A stretch of 64,000 bases of DNA from Salininema proteolyticum (GTDB taxonomy: Bacteria > Actinomycetota > Actinomycetes > Mycobacteriales > Micromonosporaceae). Position numbers and translations under genes: made by a program. A model generated the notes under the pieces. That model was not told where the DNA came from, made no database searches, and saw only the letters and a list, made by a program, of their open reading frames with translations. This document shows positions 7,028-14,055 of this stretch, piece by piece (the first letter of the stretch is position 1; every line of letters begins with the position of its first letter). Where the stretch lies: assembly GCF_042685645.1 (NCBI RefSeq), contig NZ_JBHUNX010000001.1, forward strand, positions 1,116,001 to 1,180,000. Reading direction: 5' to 3'.

Positions 7028-7930
7028 ATGCAGCGAAGCATTGCGATTCTCGACGCGCCCTCCAACCTGGGGCTCCGGCCTCCGGAGGAGGGGTCGGTGC
7101 CCGGCTGCCACAAGGCGCCGGGCGTCCTGCGAGACCTCGGAATAGTGCGGCGGTTGGAGGCCGAGGACGCGGGAGTGCTGACGGCGCCGCGTTACCGGCC
7201 GCACCGGGAATCGGGGCGCGTCCGCAACGAGGGCGCGATCGCGGACTACTCGGCGGCGTTGGCCGACCGGCTCGGCCCGATGCTGGACGACGGTTCGTTT
7301 CCGCTGGTGCTCGGAGGAGATTGCAGCATCGTCCTGGGCATCGCGCTGGCGCTCAAGCGCCGGGGGCGGCACGGCATGGCAGTCCTCGACGGCCTGGACT
7401 ACCGGCACCCGGGCAACAGTGAGGCCTACGGTTCGGTCGGGGGTGAGAACCTGGCACTGGCCACGGGCCTCGGCGGAGCCTTGACGGACCTGGAGGGCGC
7501 CCGCCCTTACCTGCGTCCAGAGGACGTCGCGGTGGCGGGCCTACGTCCGGACGACGAGTTCGCCGAGGAGGCCGCGGCCGCCGGTATCCTCCTTGTCGAA
7601 AGCGGTGCGGTGAACTCCGATCCGGTCGGTGCGGCGGAGCGCGTCCTGGACACCGTCGCCCGAGACGGCGTCGACGGATTCTGGATCCACCTGGACGCCG
7701 ACGTCCTCGATCCCTCCGTGATGCCGGCCGTGGACACGCCCGAACCGGGAGGTTCGTATCCGCCGGAAACCGCGGCGCACCTGGCGCGATTGATCGCGTC
7801 TCCCGCGGCGCTCGGCATGGACGTCGCCATTTACGACCCGGACTCGGACGGAGATCTGAGCGCGGGCCGCGTCTTGTGCGATCTGGTCGTAGAGGCCTTC
7901 GACCTCGCCCGAGGACCGTTGCCGCAATGA
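7028..7930 (+). CDS. Arginase/agmatinase-family (ureohydrolase-fold) protein with altered metal site
   Basis: 300 residues with the ureohydrolase fold: GGDCS at 96-100 and HLDADVLDPSVMPAVDTPEPGG from 221. Family members bind two Mn ions through a His in GGDHS, the Asp-His-Asp of DAHxD and two late Asp. Here GGDHS reads GGDCS (also seen in some bacterial relatives) and the DGHAD equivalent reads Asp121-Gly-Leu123-Asp-Tyr125, removing one His and one Asp ligand. Asp223 and Asp225 are kept. It may hydrolyse a guanidino or formimidoyl compound with an unusual metal site, or be non-catalytic. It lies 99 nt after the DUF3830 gene without an operator copy, so membership in the cluster is uncertain. 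Confidence 0.75.
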   Translation: MQRSIAILDAPSNLGLRPPEEGSVPGCHKAPGVLRDLGIVRRLEAEDAGVLTAPRYRPHRESGRVRNEGAIADYSAALADRLGPMLDDGSFPLVLGGDCSIVLGIALALKRRGRHGMAVLDGLDYRHPGNSEAYGSVGGENLALATGLGGALTDLEGARPYLRPEDVAVAGLRPDDEFAEEAAAAGILLVESGAVNSDPVGAAERVLDTVARDGVDGFWIHLDADVLDPSVMPAVDTPEPGGSYPPETAAHLARLIASPAALGMDVAIYDPDSDGDLSAGRVLCDLVVEAFDLARGPLPQ

Positions 7931-8001
7931 GAGCGTGGAGGGAATTCGTGGCGGAGGCGGAACCTCCGCCACGACGACTCCCGTGTGGTTCCGGGAAAGG
8001 C

Positions 8002-8030
8002 TTGACAGCCCCTCCCGGAACTTGTAATTT
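8002..8030 (+). promoter_or_regulatory. Consensus-like promoter facing a convergent small gene
   Basis: TTGACA, 17 bases, TAATTT: an excellent -35 with a fair -10 at ideal spacing, followed by AT-rich DNA containing the hairpin ATAAAA-GGTG-TTTTAT. No co-directional gene starts within the next 450 nt. A transcript from here would run antisense through the small gene at 8044-8232, or be an independent small RNA. Activity is inferred from sequence only. Confidence 0.45.
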
Positions 8031-8043
8031 GATAAAAGGTGTT

Positions 8044-8232
8044 TTATTTGAGGCTCGCCGACCTGAGCACGCGCATCGCGGTCTCAGCGTCGACGGGCCT
8101 TTTCTGCGCCTTTCGAAGGCCCTCGTCATGCCGGTACTCGACCCATTCCAACCGGTCCGGGTACAACTGTGCCGGGATGTCGAGGGCCGCCAAGGTGTGA
8201 ACCAGGGCCGGGGCCAGATCTTCTGCCTCCAC
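8044..8232 (-). CDS. Small hypothetical protein with a perfect Shine-Dalgarno
   Basis: 62 residues from GTG 8232 (or 63 from TTG 8235). AGGAGGTGA, fully complementary to the 16S rRNA tail, lies upstream; it is four bases from TTG but seven from GTG, which favours GTG. The protein is acidic to neutral, mostly helical in character, with no signal peptide or membrane segment, and I do not recognise a family. A -10-like TATACT lies upstream on the same strand at 8295-8300. Codon use is ordinary for this genome in the body of the gene, while its flanks are AT-rich. Such a strong ribosome site makes it a real gene rather than a chance frame. Confidence 0.6.
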   Translation of the reverse strand: MEAEDLAPALVHTLAALDIPAQLYPDRLEWVEYRHDEGLRKAQKRPVDAETAMRVLRSASLK

Positions 8233-8511
8233 CAAATCACCTCCTCTCCTCGGAGAGTCGGTACCGTCCCACGGGAAGTGAGAACGGCAGTGAGAGTATA
8301 GATTCCCGACCAGTTCGGACAGTTGTTGGATTCAGTTTCCACAGGGGAATTGATTATCAGTGACGCACCAGTGCGAAATGGGGATCCGGGAATCAGTGCG
8401 CCCGCCTCTCGGCCGGCTAGGAGCGGACGATGTTCAAGCGCGGCAAGGGTATGGATGCCTCGCCCTACGATGAGTTCGTTCCCCGACTCCTGAGACAGAA
8501 ACGGATCCACC

Positions 8512-9237
8512 GTGGATCTCACGCTCGCCGAAGAGACTCTCCTGCTGCTCCTGGACGACGCGGACGGCCGCCCAGTCGTCGATGCGGACCGCTTCTACGC
8601 CGCACTGGCCGGTGCGGTGGCGGCGGACCTGGTTCTCCAGGGCGCGTTGAAGATGACCGACGTCACCGATGTCGACCACCGACCCGGCCGCCTCGTGCGA
8701 ACCGGTGCGGACCCGGGCAGTCCGGAAATGGCCGACGTCGTAGACCTCATGCACGGTTGCTCTCCCCGACAAGCGGTGGGGAAGATCGGGGGACAGGGCG
8801 ATTGGCGGCGGAGGCGCCTGATCCTGCGGGAGATCATCGCGGACGGCCTGGTGGACCGAAGGGGACTGCGAGCCTCACGATCCCGGTTCATGGGTGTGAT
8901 CCCCCTCCGGAGCTGGTTGCCGGGCGCCCACGACCTTGAAACCCCTGTCGCCTTGAGGGTGGAACGGGCACTGTTCGAAGGAGGTGAGCCGGATGAGAAG
9001 ACGGCGGTGCTCATTTCGATCCTCCACGCGGCGGGGGCGTTGCCGCGTTTGTATCCGAACGAGTCCACAGCTGCTATGGAGCGGCGTGCACAAAAGATCA
9101 GAGGCGGGGACGAGTGCGGTCCGGCGATTGAAAGGACCGTCCGAGACGGGCGCCGCCGAACCGCCCTGATGACGATCACCTCGGCCACCCTCGCTCTATT
9201 CTCGGTCGGCCTTCAGCTGTTCACGTATTGGCTCTGA
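8512..9237 (+). CDS. GPP34 (Golgi phosphoprotein 3-like) family protein with C-terminal membrane tail
   Basis: 241 residues. The N-terminus LTLAEETLLLLLDD is the hallmark of the GPP34/GOLPH3 family, whose eukaryotic members bind phosphatidylinositol-4-phosphate. Actinobacteria carry many copies of unknown role, probably peripheral membrane or lipid-binding. Helical repeats follow (about 10-190). The last ~25 residues, TLALFSVGLQLFTYWL and preceding residues, form a hydrophobic segment ending at the stop, which would tail-anchor the protein. The start is GTG 8512, taken because it gives the canonical N-terminus; the ribosome site is weak. It stands alone, separated by about 200 nt from the TnpB gene. 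Confidence 0.8.
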   Translation: MDLTLAEETLLLLLDDADGRPVVDADRFYAALAGAVAADLVLQGALKMTDVTDVDHRPGRLVRTGADPGSPEMADVVDLMHGCSPRQAVGKIGGQGDWRRRRLILREIIADGLVDRRGLRASRSRFMGVIPLRSWLPGAHDLETPVALRVERALFEGGEPDEKTAVLISILHAAGALPRLYPNESTAAMERRAQKIRGGDECGPAIERTVRDGRRRTALMTITSATLALFSVGLQLFTYWL

Positions 9238-9276
9238 ACAGAGACGGGAGAAGCAGTCCAGGCCGCTTCCGGTCTT

Positions 9277-9350
9277 CGGTTCTGAAACCGCTACCGGATT
9301 CTGCCGCAGTGCGCGGTCCTTTAGGGCGGTGGTGAAGCGGTTCAGAACCG
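9277..9350. repeat. Imperfect inverted repeat around the putative left end of the TnpB element
   Basis: CGGTTCTGAAACCGCT (9277-9292) pairs with AGCGGTTCAGAACCG (9336-9350) apart from one extra A. The 43-base loop contains GGTCCTTTAGGGCGG, which resembles the hairpin CTTCCCTTTAGGGAGG at the putative right end. IS200/IS605-group elements carry subterminal hairpins at both ends rather than terminal inverted repeats, so this is the best candidate left end. The precise boundary and the target motif beside it cannot be fixed by eye. Confidence 0.5.
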
Positions 9351-9437
9351 CGCGTGGTGGATCACTGTGGTCGCTGGAACCGGCCCGCGCGATATCTCGC
9401 AAGCCATGTGTCGGGCCCCCCGCGATAGAGTCACGGT

Positions 9438-10652
9438 GTGCTGCTGCGGTACCGATTCAGGATGTACCCGACCGCGCCACAGGCCAAGGCCCTGGCGCGG
9501 ACCTTCGGATGCGTCCGGGTCGTTTACAACGACAGTGTGGCCGCCCGCAACGCCGCCTATGCGGCCGGAGAACCCTTCCCCGCATCGGGTAACTTGTCCC
9601 GCCGGTTGATCACCGAGGCGAAGAAGACTGACCAGCGGGCATGGCTGGCCGAGGTCTCAACTGTTCCCTTGCAACAAGCGGTCCGGGACTGCGACCGGGC
9701 GTATGCGAACTTCTTCGACTCCCTCAAGGGGAAACGGTCCGGCCCGTGTATCGGGCCGCCCCGGTTCAAACGCCGGTCGAACACACAGACCGCCAGGTTC
9801 ACCAAGGCCGCCCGGTTCCGCGTGCTGGGCAATGGCCGGCTGCGGTTGCCAAAGGTCGGGGATCTCAAGGTTTCATGGTCGCGTGACCTTCCGTCGGAGC
9901 CCAGCTCGGTCACGATCATTAAGACCACCACGGGTAAGTATTACGCCTCGTTCGTGGTCGCGGTCGCCGCCGACGCGGACCTGCTCGACCCGCTCCCTGA
10001 CGGGCAGGACACGGGGATCGACCTGGGGTTGAAGTCGTTCGCCGTGCTGCGAGGCGGGGCGGTGATCGAGAATCCGACGTTCTTTGCCCGCCTGGAGCGG
10101 AAACTCAAACGCGCGCAGCGGTCTCTGTCGCGCAAGCAGAAGGGATCGAGCAACCGTGCCAAGGCGCGTCTTAAGGTCGCCCGGGTTCACGAGAAGATCA
10201 AGCATTCCCGCTCCGACTGGATAGACAAGAAGGTCCACCGCATCGTCAGTGAGAATCAAGCTGTATATGTGGAGGACCTGAACGTCAAGGGGCTGCAGAG
10301 GTCCCGCATGTCCAAGTCGGTGCAGGAGGCGGCGTTCGGGATGTTCCTCTCCCGTCTGGAATCCAAGGCCAGGCGGGCGGGGAGGGTGTTCGTGCGGGTG
10401 GACAGGTTCTTCCCCTCCACCCGTCTGTGCTCCGCTTGCGGAGCCTTGACCGGGCCGAGTGGTCTGGAAGGGTTGAAGGTTCGCCGTTGGGAGTGCGGGT
10501 GCGGGGCCGTCCATGACAGGGACGCCAACGCCGAGAAGAACATTCGCGCCGAAGGGCGCAGGCTGGTCGCCGCAGGGCATGCGGAGACCCTAAACGACTC
10601 GTGGAGCGCAGGTAAGACCGGGGAGACCCGGCACAGCGCGTCGAAGCAGTAA
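9438..10652 (+). CDS. tnpB: TnpB, RNA-guided endonuclease of an IS200/IS605-group element
   Basis: 404 residues, full length. The N-terminal wedge-like domain (YRFRMYPTAPQ...) is followed by a RuvC-like nuclease core with an intact catalytic triad: Asp195 in GIDLGLKSFA, Glu279 in VYVEDLNVKGL and Asp362 in HDRDANAEKN. A zinc ribbon is formed by Cys331, Cys334, Cys353 and Cys355. TnpB proteins cut DNA guided by an omega-RNA transcribed from the element's right end, promoting retention of the element. GTG 9438 was chosen because MLLRYRFRMYPT matches the family N-terminus. All key residues are present, so the protein is probably active if expressed. Confidence 0.93.
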   Translation: MLLRYRFRMYPTAPQAKALARTFGCVRVVYNDSVAARNAAYAAGEPFPASGNLSRRLITEAKKTDQRAWLAEVSTVPLQQAVRDCDRAYANFFDSLKGKRSGPCIGPPRFKRRSNTQTARFTKAARFRVLGNGRLRLPKVGDLKVSWSRDLPSEPSSVTIIKTTTGKYYASFVVAVAADADLLDPLPDGQDTGIDLGLKSFAVLRGGAVIENPTFFARLERKLKRAQRSLSRKQKGSSNRAKARLKVARVHEKIKHSRSDWIDKKVHRIVSENQAVYVEDLNVKGLQRSRMSKSVQEAAFGMFLSRLESKARRAGRVFVRVDRFFPSTRLCSACGALTGPSGLEGLKVRRWECGCGAVHDRDANAEKNIRAEGRRLVAAGHAETLNDSWSAGKTGETRHSASKQ

Positions 10653-10727
10653 CCCTCCCGTAGAGCTGACAGCCATACTGGAAGCCAAGCCGGGAATCGA
10701 CTTCCCTTTAGGGAGGCGAGGACGTCA
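10560..10727 (+). ncRNA. Putative omega-RNA scaffold overlapping the tnpB 3' end
   Basis: By analogy with studied IS200/IS605 elements, the guide RNA is processed from the tnpB 3' end through the right end. Here the region closes with a 6-bp hairpin around a TTTA loop (10701-10716, one G-U pair) and GAGGACGTCAA. The guide would begin at about 10728 (TCGGCGGAAC...), inside the last codons of the convergent CPBP gene. The 5' limit is only an estimate. Confidence 0.5.
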
Positions 10728-11537
10728 ATCGGCGGAACTTTCACCTGTGTCCCGCTCCCGCGCACGCTGCCTCGCGGCTCGCGCCCGGACGAACATGGCC
10801 AGGAAGACGGCGGTCGTCACCACTGCCGCGAGCGCGGTGAAGTACACCTGCGGAGACTCGTTGACGCGCTCACCGGCGACGATGTGGAGTGCGATGTTGA
10901 TGAGCCAGTGCCCGATCGAGGCAGTGGCGACACGCTGCCAGAACGAACCGTTTCCCATATAGCCGAGCAGGACGGCGAAGGCCACCGTGGAGACGAAGAA
11001 CGCCGAGGCGACGGCGAGTCCGGCGGTGAAGATGTCGATGTGCCAGGCGGCCCAGACGACGCCGGTGGCGCTCGCGGCGGCGAAACGACCCATTCTGGTC
11101 TCCAACAGCGGCTGCATGAAACCGCGCCAGCCGATCTCCTCGCCGGTGGCGCCGATGAGCTGGAGGGCGAGGAAGGCGACGAAGGGCGTCCCGGCGACGG
11201 CCGCGACTCCTTCCATTCCTTGACCCGTGGCCAGCGCGAAGGCGGTCGCGATGGCGGCGAAGAGGGCGACGGCGGCGACCATCAGCACGGTGTGGGCGAT
11301 GACCTGTTTCCGCGACACCGCGGCGGGCAGCAGGGCCGCGACGCGACCCCGCCAGATCAGCCAGGTGGTCAGGGCGGCGAGCGCCGGCCCGAACTGGGGC
11401 AGGGTGAGCGCCTCGGAGTCGATTCCGGTGGCGGGCTGGACTGCGGCCAGTGCCCCGGAGAAGAGGAACGCCAGCAGGGCGAAGCTTCCGAGTAGGAGCC
11501 AGGGCCCCTTGGAAGCTGGGGACGGTGCCGGGGACAT
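10725..11537 (-). CDS. CPBP-family intramembrane glutamic protease (Abi/CAAX-like)
   Basis: 270 residues with about seven hydrophobic segments. The membrane-embedded active-site motifs are present: Glu133-Glu134 and Arg138 in EEIGWRG, His166 in WHIDIF, and His210/Asn214 in GHWLIN. Bacterial members function in bacteriocin self-immunity, surface-protein processing or stress; the substrate here is unknown. A -10-like TAGGAT and GAAAGG precede the ATG. Oddly, its stop codon TGA (10725-10727) lies within the terminal GTCAA of the adjoining TnpB element, so insertion seems to have replaced the original end of the gene. The catalytic part is unaffected. Confidence 0.88.
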   Translation of the reverse strand: MSPAPSPASKGPWLLLGSFALLAFLFSGALAAVQPATGIDSEALTLPQFGPALAALTTWLIWRGRVAALLPAAVSRKQVIAHTVLMVAAVALFAAIATAFALATGQGMEGVAAVAGTPFVAFLALQLIGATGEEIGWRGFMQPLLETRMGRFAAASATGVVWAAWHIDIFTAGLAVASAFFVSTVAFAVLLGYMGNGSFWQRVATASIGHWLINIALHIVAGERVNESPQVYFTALAAVVTTAVFLAMFVRARAARQRARERDTGESSAD

Positions 11538-11752
11538 GGTCGCCTTTCGAGCGGTGTTTCGGGCGGTGTCCTCGATCCTACCGCTCGGGGTCGGGCACGG
11601 CGCGCCGGAGAGAGCGAGCGAACAGGCCTCCTTGTTGGACTCCGGTGTCCCGCGTCGGTGCCGTAGTTTTCGGGAGCGGACTGCCGGTCGTGCGGCGGTC
11701 GGCTCGACGGAGGCCGCCCTGTGTGGCAGGCGGCGGGTGAATCAGCCTCGGG

Positions 11753-12193
11753 CTAATCGCCGTCCGTTTCTCCGCGTTCGCTCTCGGCCAGGGTCAAGAG
11801 TTCGGAGAAGCGGAAGAGGTGCCCGCCCACGGCCCAGGTTCCGTCGGGTTTCTCGTCGAACAGGACCCAGACTCTTCCGGCGTGCTCTTCGTCGAGTCCC
11901 GCCGCCTCGAGCACGATCCCGGTGACCTCTTCGGCGATTCCGCCCTTGCGCCGTTCGGACATGCCGCCCTGGGGGATCGTCGCCTCGACGAGGAAACGGG
12001 GCTCGTCGTCCTCGGCGGTGCACTGGCCGTCTTCCGGCAGTTCCACCAGATGGCACCAGGACTGGGAGCGGAAGAACTCGGTGTCCGGTGCGCCCTCCCA
12101 ACGCATGAGGGACCAAACAAGGTCCTTTTTCACCGTGCGGCGGCCTTTTTCGGTCAGGGCCCCCGCGGTGGTGGTGAGGGTGATCATTGGCAT
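11753..12193 (-). CDS. Tautomerase-superfamily protein
   Basis: 146 residues. It starts Met-Pro-Met-Ile-Thr-Leu, so removal of Met exposes the catalytic Pro1 of the 4-oxalocrotonate tautomerase superfamily. The helix-strand pattern with a second strand region LVEATIPQGGMSERRKGGIAEEVTG repeats the beta-alpha-beta unit, giving a fused two-unit subunit. The C-terminus contains VWVLFDEKPDGTWAVGG. ATG 12193 is preceded by AAGGAG at suitable distance. It is 59 nt downstream of the fused permease gene on the same strand, with a 14-bp palindrome between the two. Substrate unknown; a small enol/keto acid is expected from the superfamily. Confidence 0.78.
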   Translation of the reverse strand: MPMITLTTTAGALTEKGRRTVKKDLVWSLMRWEGAPDTEFFRSQSWCHLVELPEDGQCTAEDDEPRFLVEATIPQGGMSERRKGGIAEEVTGIVLEAAGLDEEHAGRVWVLFDEKPDGTWAVGGHLFRFSELLTLAESERGETDGD

Positions 12194-12252
12194 GGCGGAA
12201 CTCCTTGTCGCGTCTCTGGGACCGGATTGCCCGCGGTCAGAATACGCGAAAC

Positions 12253-12266
12253 TTACTCCGGAGTAA
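12253..12266. promoter_or_regulatory. Perfect 14-bp palindrome upstream of the tautomerase gene
   Basis: TTACTCCGGAGTAA overlaps the last codons and TAA stop of the permease gene and lies 60 nt before the tautomerase start, next to the AT-rich AATATATAC. It could be an operator for the tautomerase promoter. It is not part of a G/C-rich hairpin followed by T's, so a terminator is unlikely. Function is inferred. Confidence 0.4.
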
Positions 12267-14055
12267 ATATATACTCGGGCTTTGATCGGGGTGCCGACTC
12301 CTTTCTCGGAGTGGGGATCCGGGCCGTGAAGCGGGGCCGGGGCAGTCGGCGGGCCATCGGGAGCGCCGCCAGCGTGGCGAGGGTGAAGGCGGCCATCGCG
12401 GCGACGGGCGCCAGGACGGACAGGGGCGCTCGGTCGACGTAGGGGAGCGTCTGGGACAGCATGGTGCCCCACTCCGGCGAGTCGACACCGGCGCCCAGGC
12501 CGAGGAATCCGAGCGAGGCGATCCCCAGCGCGATTCCGGGCAGCCGCATGGCGGCGTGGGCGGACAGCGGGCCGACGAGTGCGGGGAGGGTGTGCCGGAA
12601 GGCGATCCACCCCCGTCCGGCGCCCAACGCCACCACTGACTCCATATAGGAGGACCGGCGGAGCTCGCGGGCGAGGGACGCGGCGTGGACGGCCAGAGGC
12701 GGCCACGACACGAGTGCGACGGCGATGACGGCGCCGGCCTGGCCCCGGCCGAGGACGACGGCGACGAGGACGCCGGCCAGCGCCATGGGAAAGGAGTTCA
12801 GGGACTCGGCCAGCGGATGGGCGAGGCGGGGAGCGAAACCCAGCGCCAGGGCGATGAGGAAGACGGCGACCGCCGCGATCAGGGCGGCTCCGATGGTCCA
12901 GGCGGCGCCGTGGGCGATGCGGGCCAGGACGTCCCGGCCCAGTTGGTCGGTCCCCAGGGGGAACTCGGCGCTGGGCGGGGCGAGTCTCCGCCCGGTATGG
13001 AGGGCGTCGGGGTCGCGGAAGGCGCCGGCCAGCACCACCGCCGCGAGGACGGGCGCGGAGAAGGCGAACCAGAGGCGTGCCGCGCGAGGAGAGTGCCCTC
13101 TCGCGGCGGCGACGGCGACCGGCGCTTCGCGCGCGGCCCTGCCCTCCCAGAGGGCACCGCCCAGACGCGCTGCGGCGCCGAGAGCGAACCCGAGCAGCAC
13201 GAGGATCAGCATGGCCGCCTGCAGAGCGGGCAGGTCCTGGGCCTCGGCGGCACGGAGGGCCTCGCGGCCCAGGCCGGGAACGGCGAAGACGGTCTCGACG
13301 GCCACGGCGCCGCCGGTCAGGGCCACGGACATGACCCCGACCTGCGGGACCAGGGGAGGCAGCGCCCGTTTGGCCAGCGCCCGCTGGATATCGGTGCTCG
13401 GAATGCCCTCACTGCGCCACTGGCGCACCCATTCCTCTCCCGCGGCCTGCGCGATGCCGTCACGGCACAACCGCGACAGCACGCCGCCGGCGGGAATGCC
13501 GAGGGCCAACGCCGGCAGGATCGCGGTGTCGGCCGACCCGTAGCCGTAGGCGGGGAGCCATCCGAGCCAGGAGGCGAAGACGGCCACGCCGAGGGCGGCG
13601 ATGGCGAACTCGGGCAGCGAGACCAGCAGCCCCAGCCCGATGCCGGAAGAAGGCGCGTCATGCCCGGTCGCGGCTCGACGGAGGGGGCGGACGCTGAACG
13701 CGGCGGCTATCGCAAGGGCGACGAGAATCGCGGTCCCCATGAGCACCAGAGAGGTTCCCAGCGCGGGCCACAGGTCCTCGCCGACGGCCCTCCCGGTCAC
13801 CCATGACGTGCCGAGGTCCCCGCGGAGGAGGCCGGCGAGCCAGTCCGCGAGCGCGCCCAACGGGCCGCGGTCGAGCCCCAGGTCGGCACGGATCTCGGCC
13901 AGGGCCTCGGGGTCCGGTTCGCGGTCGGGGTAGAGCGCGCGGAGGACCGTCAGCGCCGGATCGCGGTGGGCGAGCCAGGGGATCGCGCCGATGAGGACGG
14001 TGATCCCGGCCAAGGCGGCGACGCGGGCGAGCGCCGATTTGACGGGGCCGCTCAC
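12253..14055 (-). CDS. Fused DppB-DppC-type ABC transporter permease (peptide/nickel/opine family)
   Basis: 600 residues, twice the usual length, because two permeases are joined in one chain. The N-terminal half (about 1-310) is DppB/NikB-like: extracytoplasmic loop after TM1, then PALALGIPAGGVLSRLCRDGI and an EAA-like loop around RQWRSEGI...LPPLVPQVGVMS. The C-terminal half (about 330-600) is DppC/NikC-like: PLGTDQLGRDVLARIAHGA followed by an EAA loop near VVALGAGRGWIAFRHTLPAL. The start is GTG 14055, overlapping the binding-protein stop as GTGA. No ATPase gene follows, which is unusual for this family, so the energising subunit must be elsewhere or shared. Confidence 0.87.
   Translation of the reverse strand: MSGPVKSALARVAALAGITVLIGAIPWLAHRDPALTVLRALYPDREPDPEALAEIRADLGLDRGPLGALADWLAGLLRGDLGTSWVTGRAVGEDLWPALGTSLVLMGTAILVALAIAAAFSVRPLRRAATGHDAPSSGIGLGLLVSLPEFAIAALGVAVFASWLGWLPAYGYGSADTAILPALALGIPAGGVLSRLCRDGIAQAAGEEWVRQWRSEGIPSTDIQRALAKRALPPLVPQVGVMSVALTGGAVAVETVFAVPGLGREALRAAEAQDLPALQAAMLILVLLGFALGAAARLGGALWEGRAAREAPVAVAAARGHSPRAARLWFAFSAPVLAAVVLAGAFRDPDALHTGRRLAPPSAEFPLGTDQLGRDVLARIAHGAAWTIGAALIAAVAVFLIALALGFAPRLAHPLAESLNSFPMALAGVLVAVVLGRGQAGAVIAVALVSWPPLAVHAASLARELRRSSYMESVVALGAGRGWIAFRHTLPALVGPLSAHAAMRLPGIALGIASLGFLGLGAGVDSPEWGTMLSQTLPYVDRAPLSVLAPVAAMAAFTLATLAALPMARRLPRPRFTARIPTPRKESAPRSKPEYIFTPE

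Larger units (their letters stand above)
9277..10727 (+). mobile_element. IS1341-type (IS200/IS605 group) element carrying only tnpB
   Basis: The proposed extent runs from the hairpin-rich segment near 9277-9360 to GTCAA at 10723-10727. It contains tnpB and no tnpA, so it would need a TnpA supplied from elsewhere to move. The 3' portion (CCGGGAATC, hairpin, GAGGACGTCAA) resembles the right ends and omega-RNA 3' ends of many actinobacterial elements. The element sits between two convergent genes, leaving both readable. The left boundary is uncertain by tens of bases. Confidence 0.65.

Noticed and set aside
83..7930. Complete ectoine-degradation cluster
   Set aside because: EutA-like, DoeD-like and DoeC-like enzymes fit partly, but the essential ectoine hydrolase and N-acetyl-diaminobutyrate deacetylase are absent, and the decarboxylating dehydrogenase and DUF3830 protein do not belong to that pathway.
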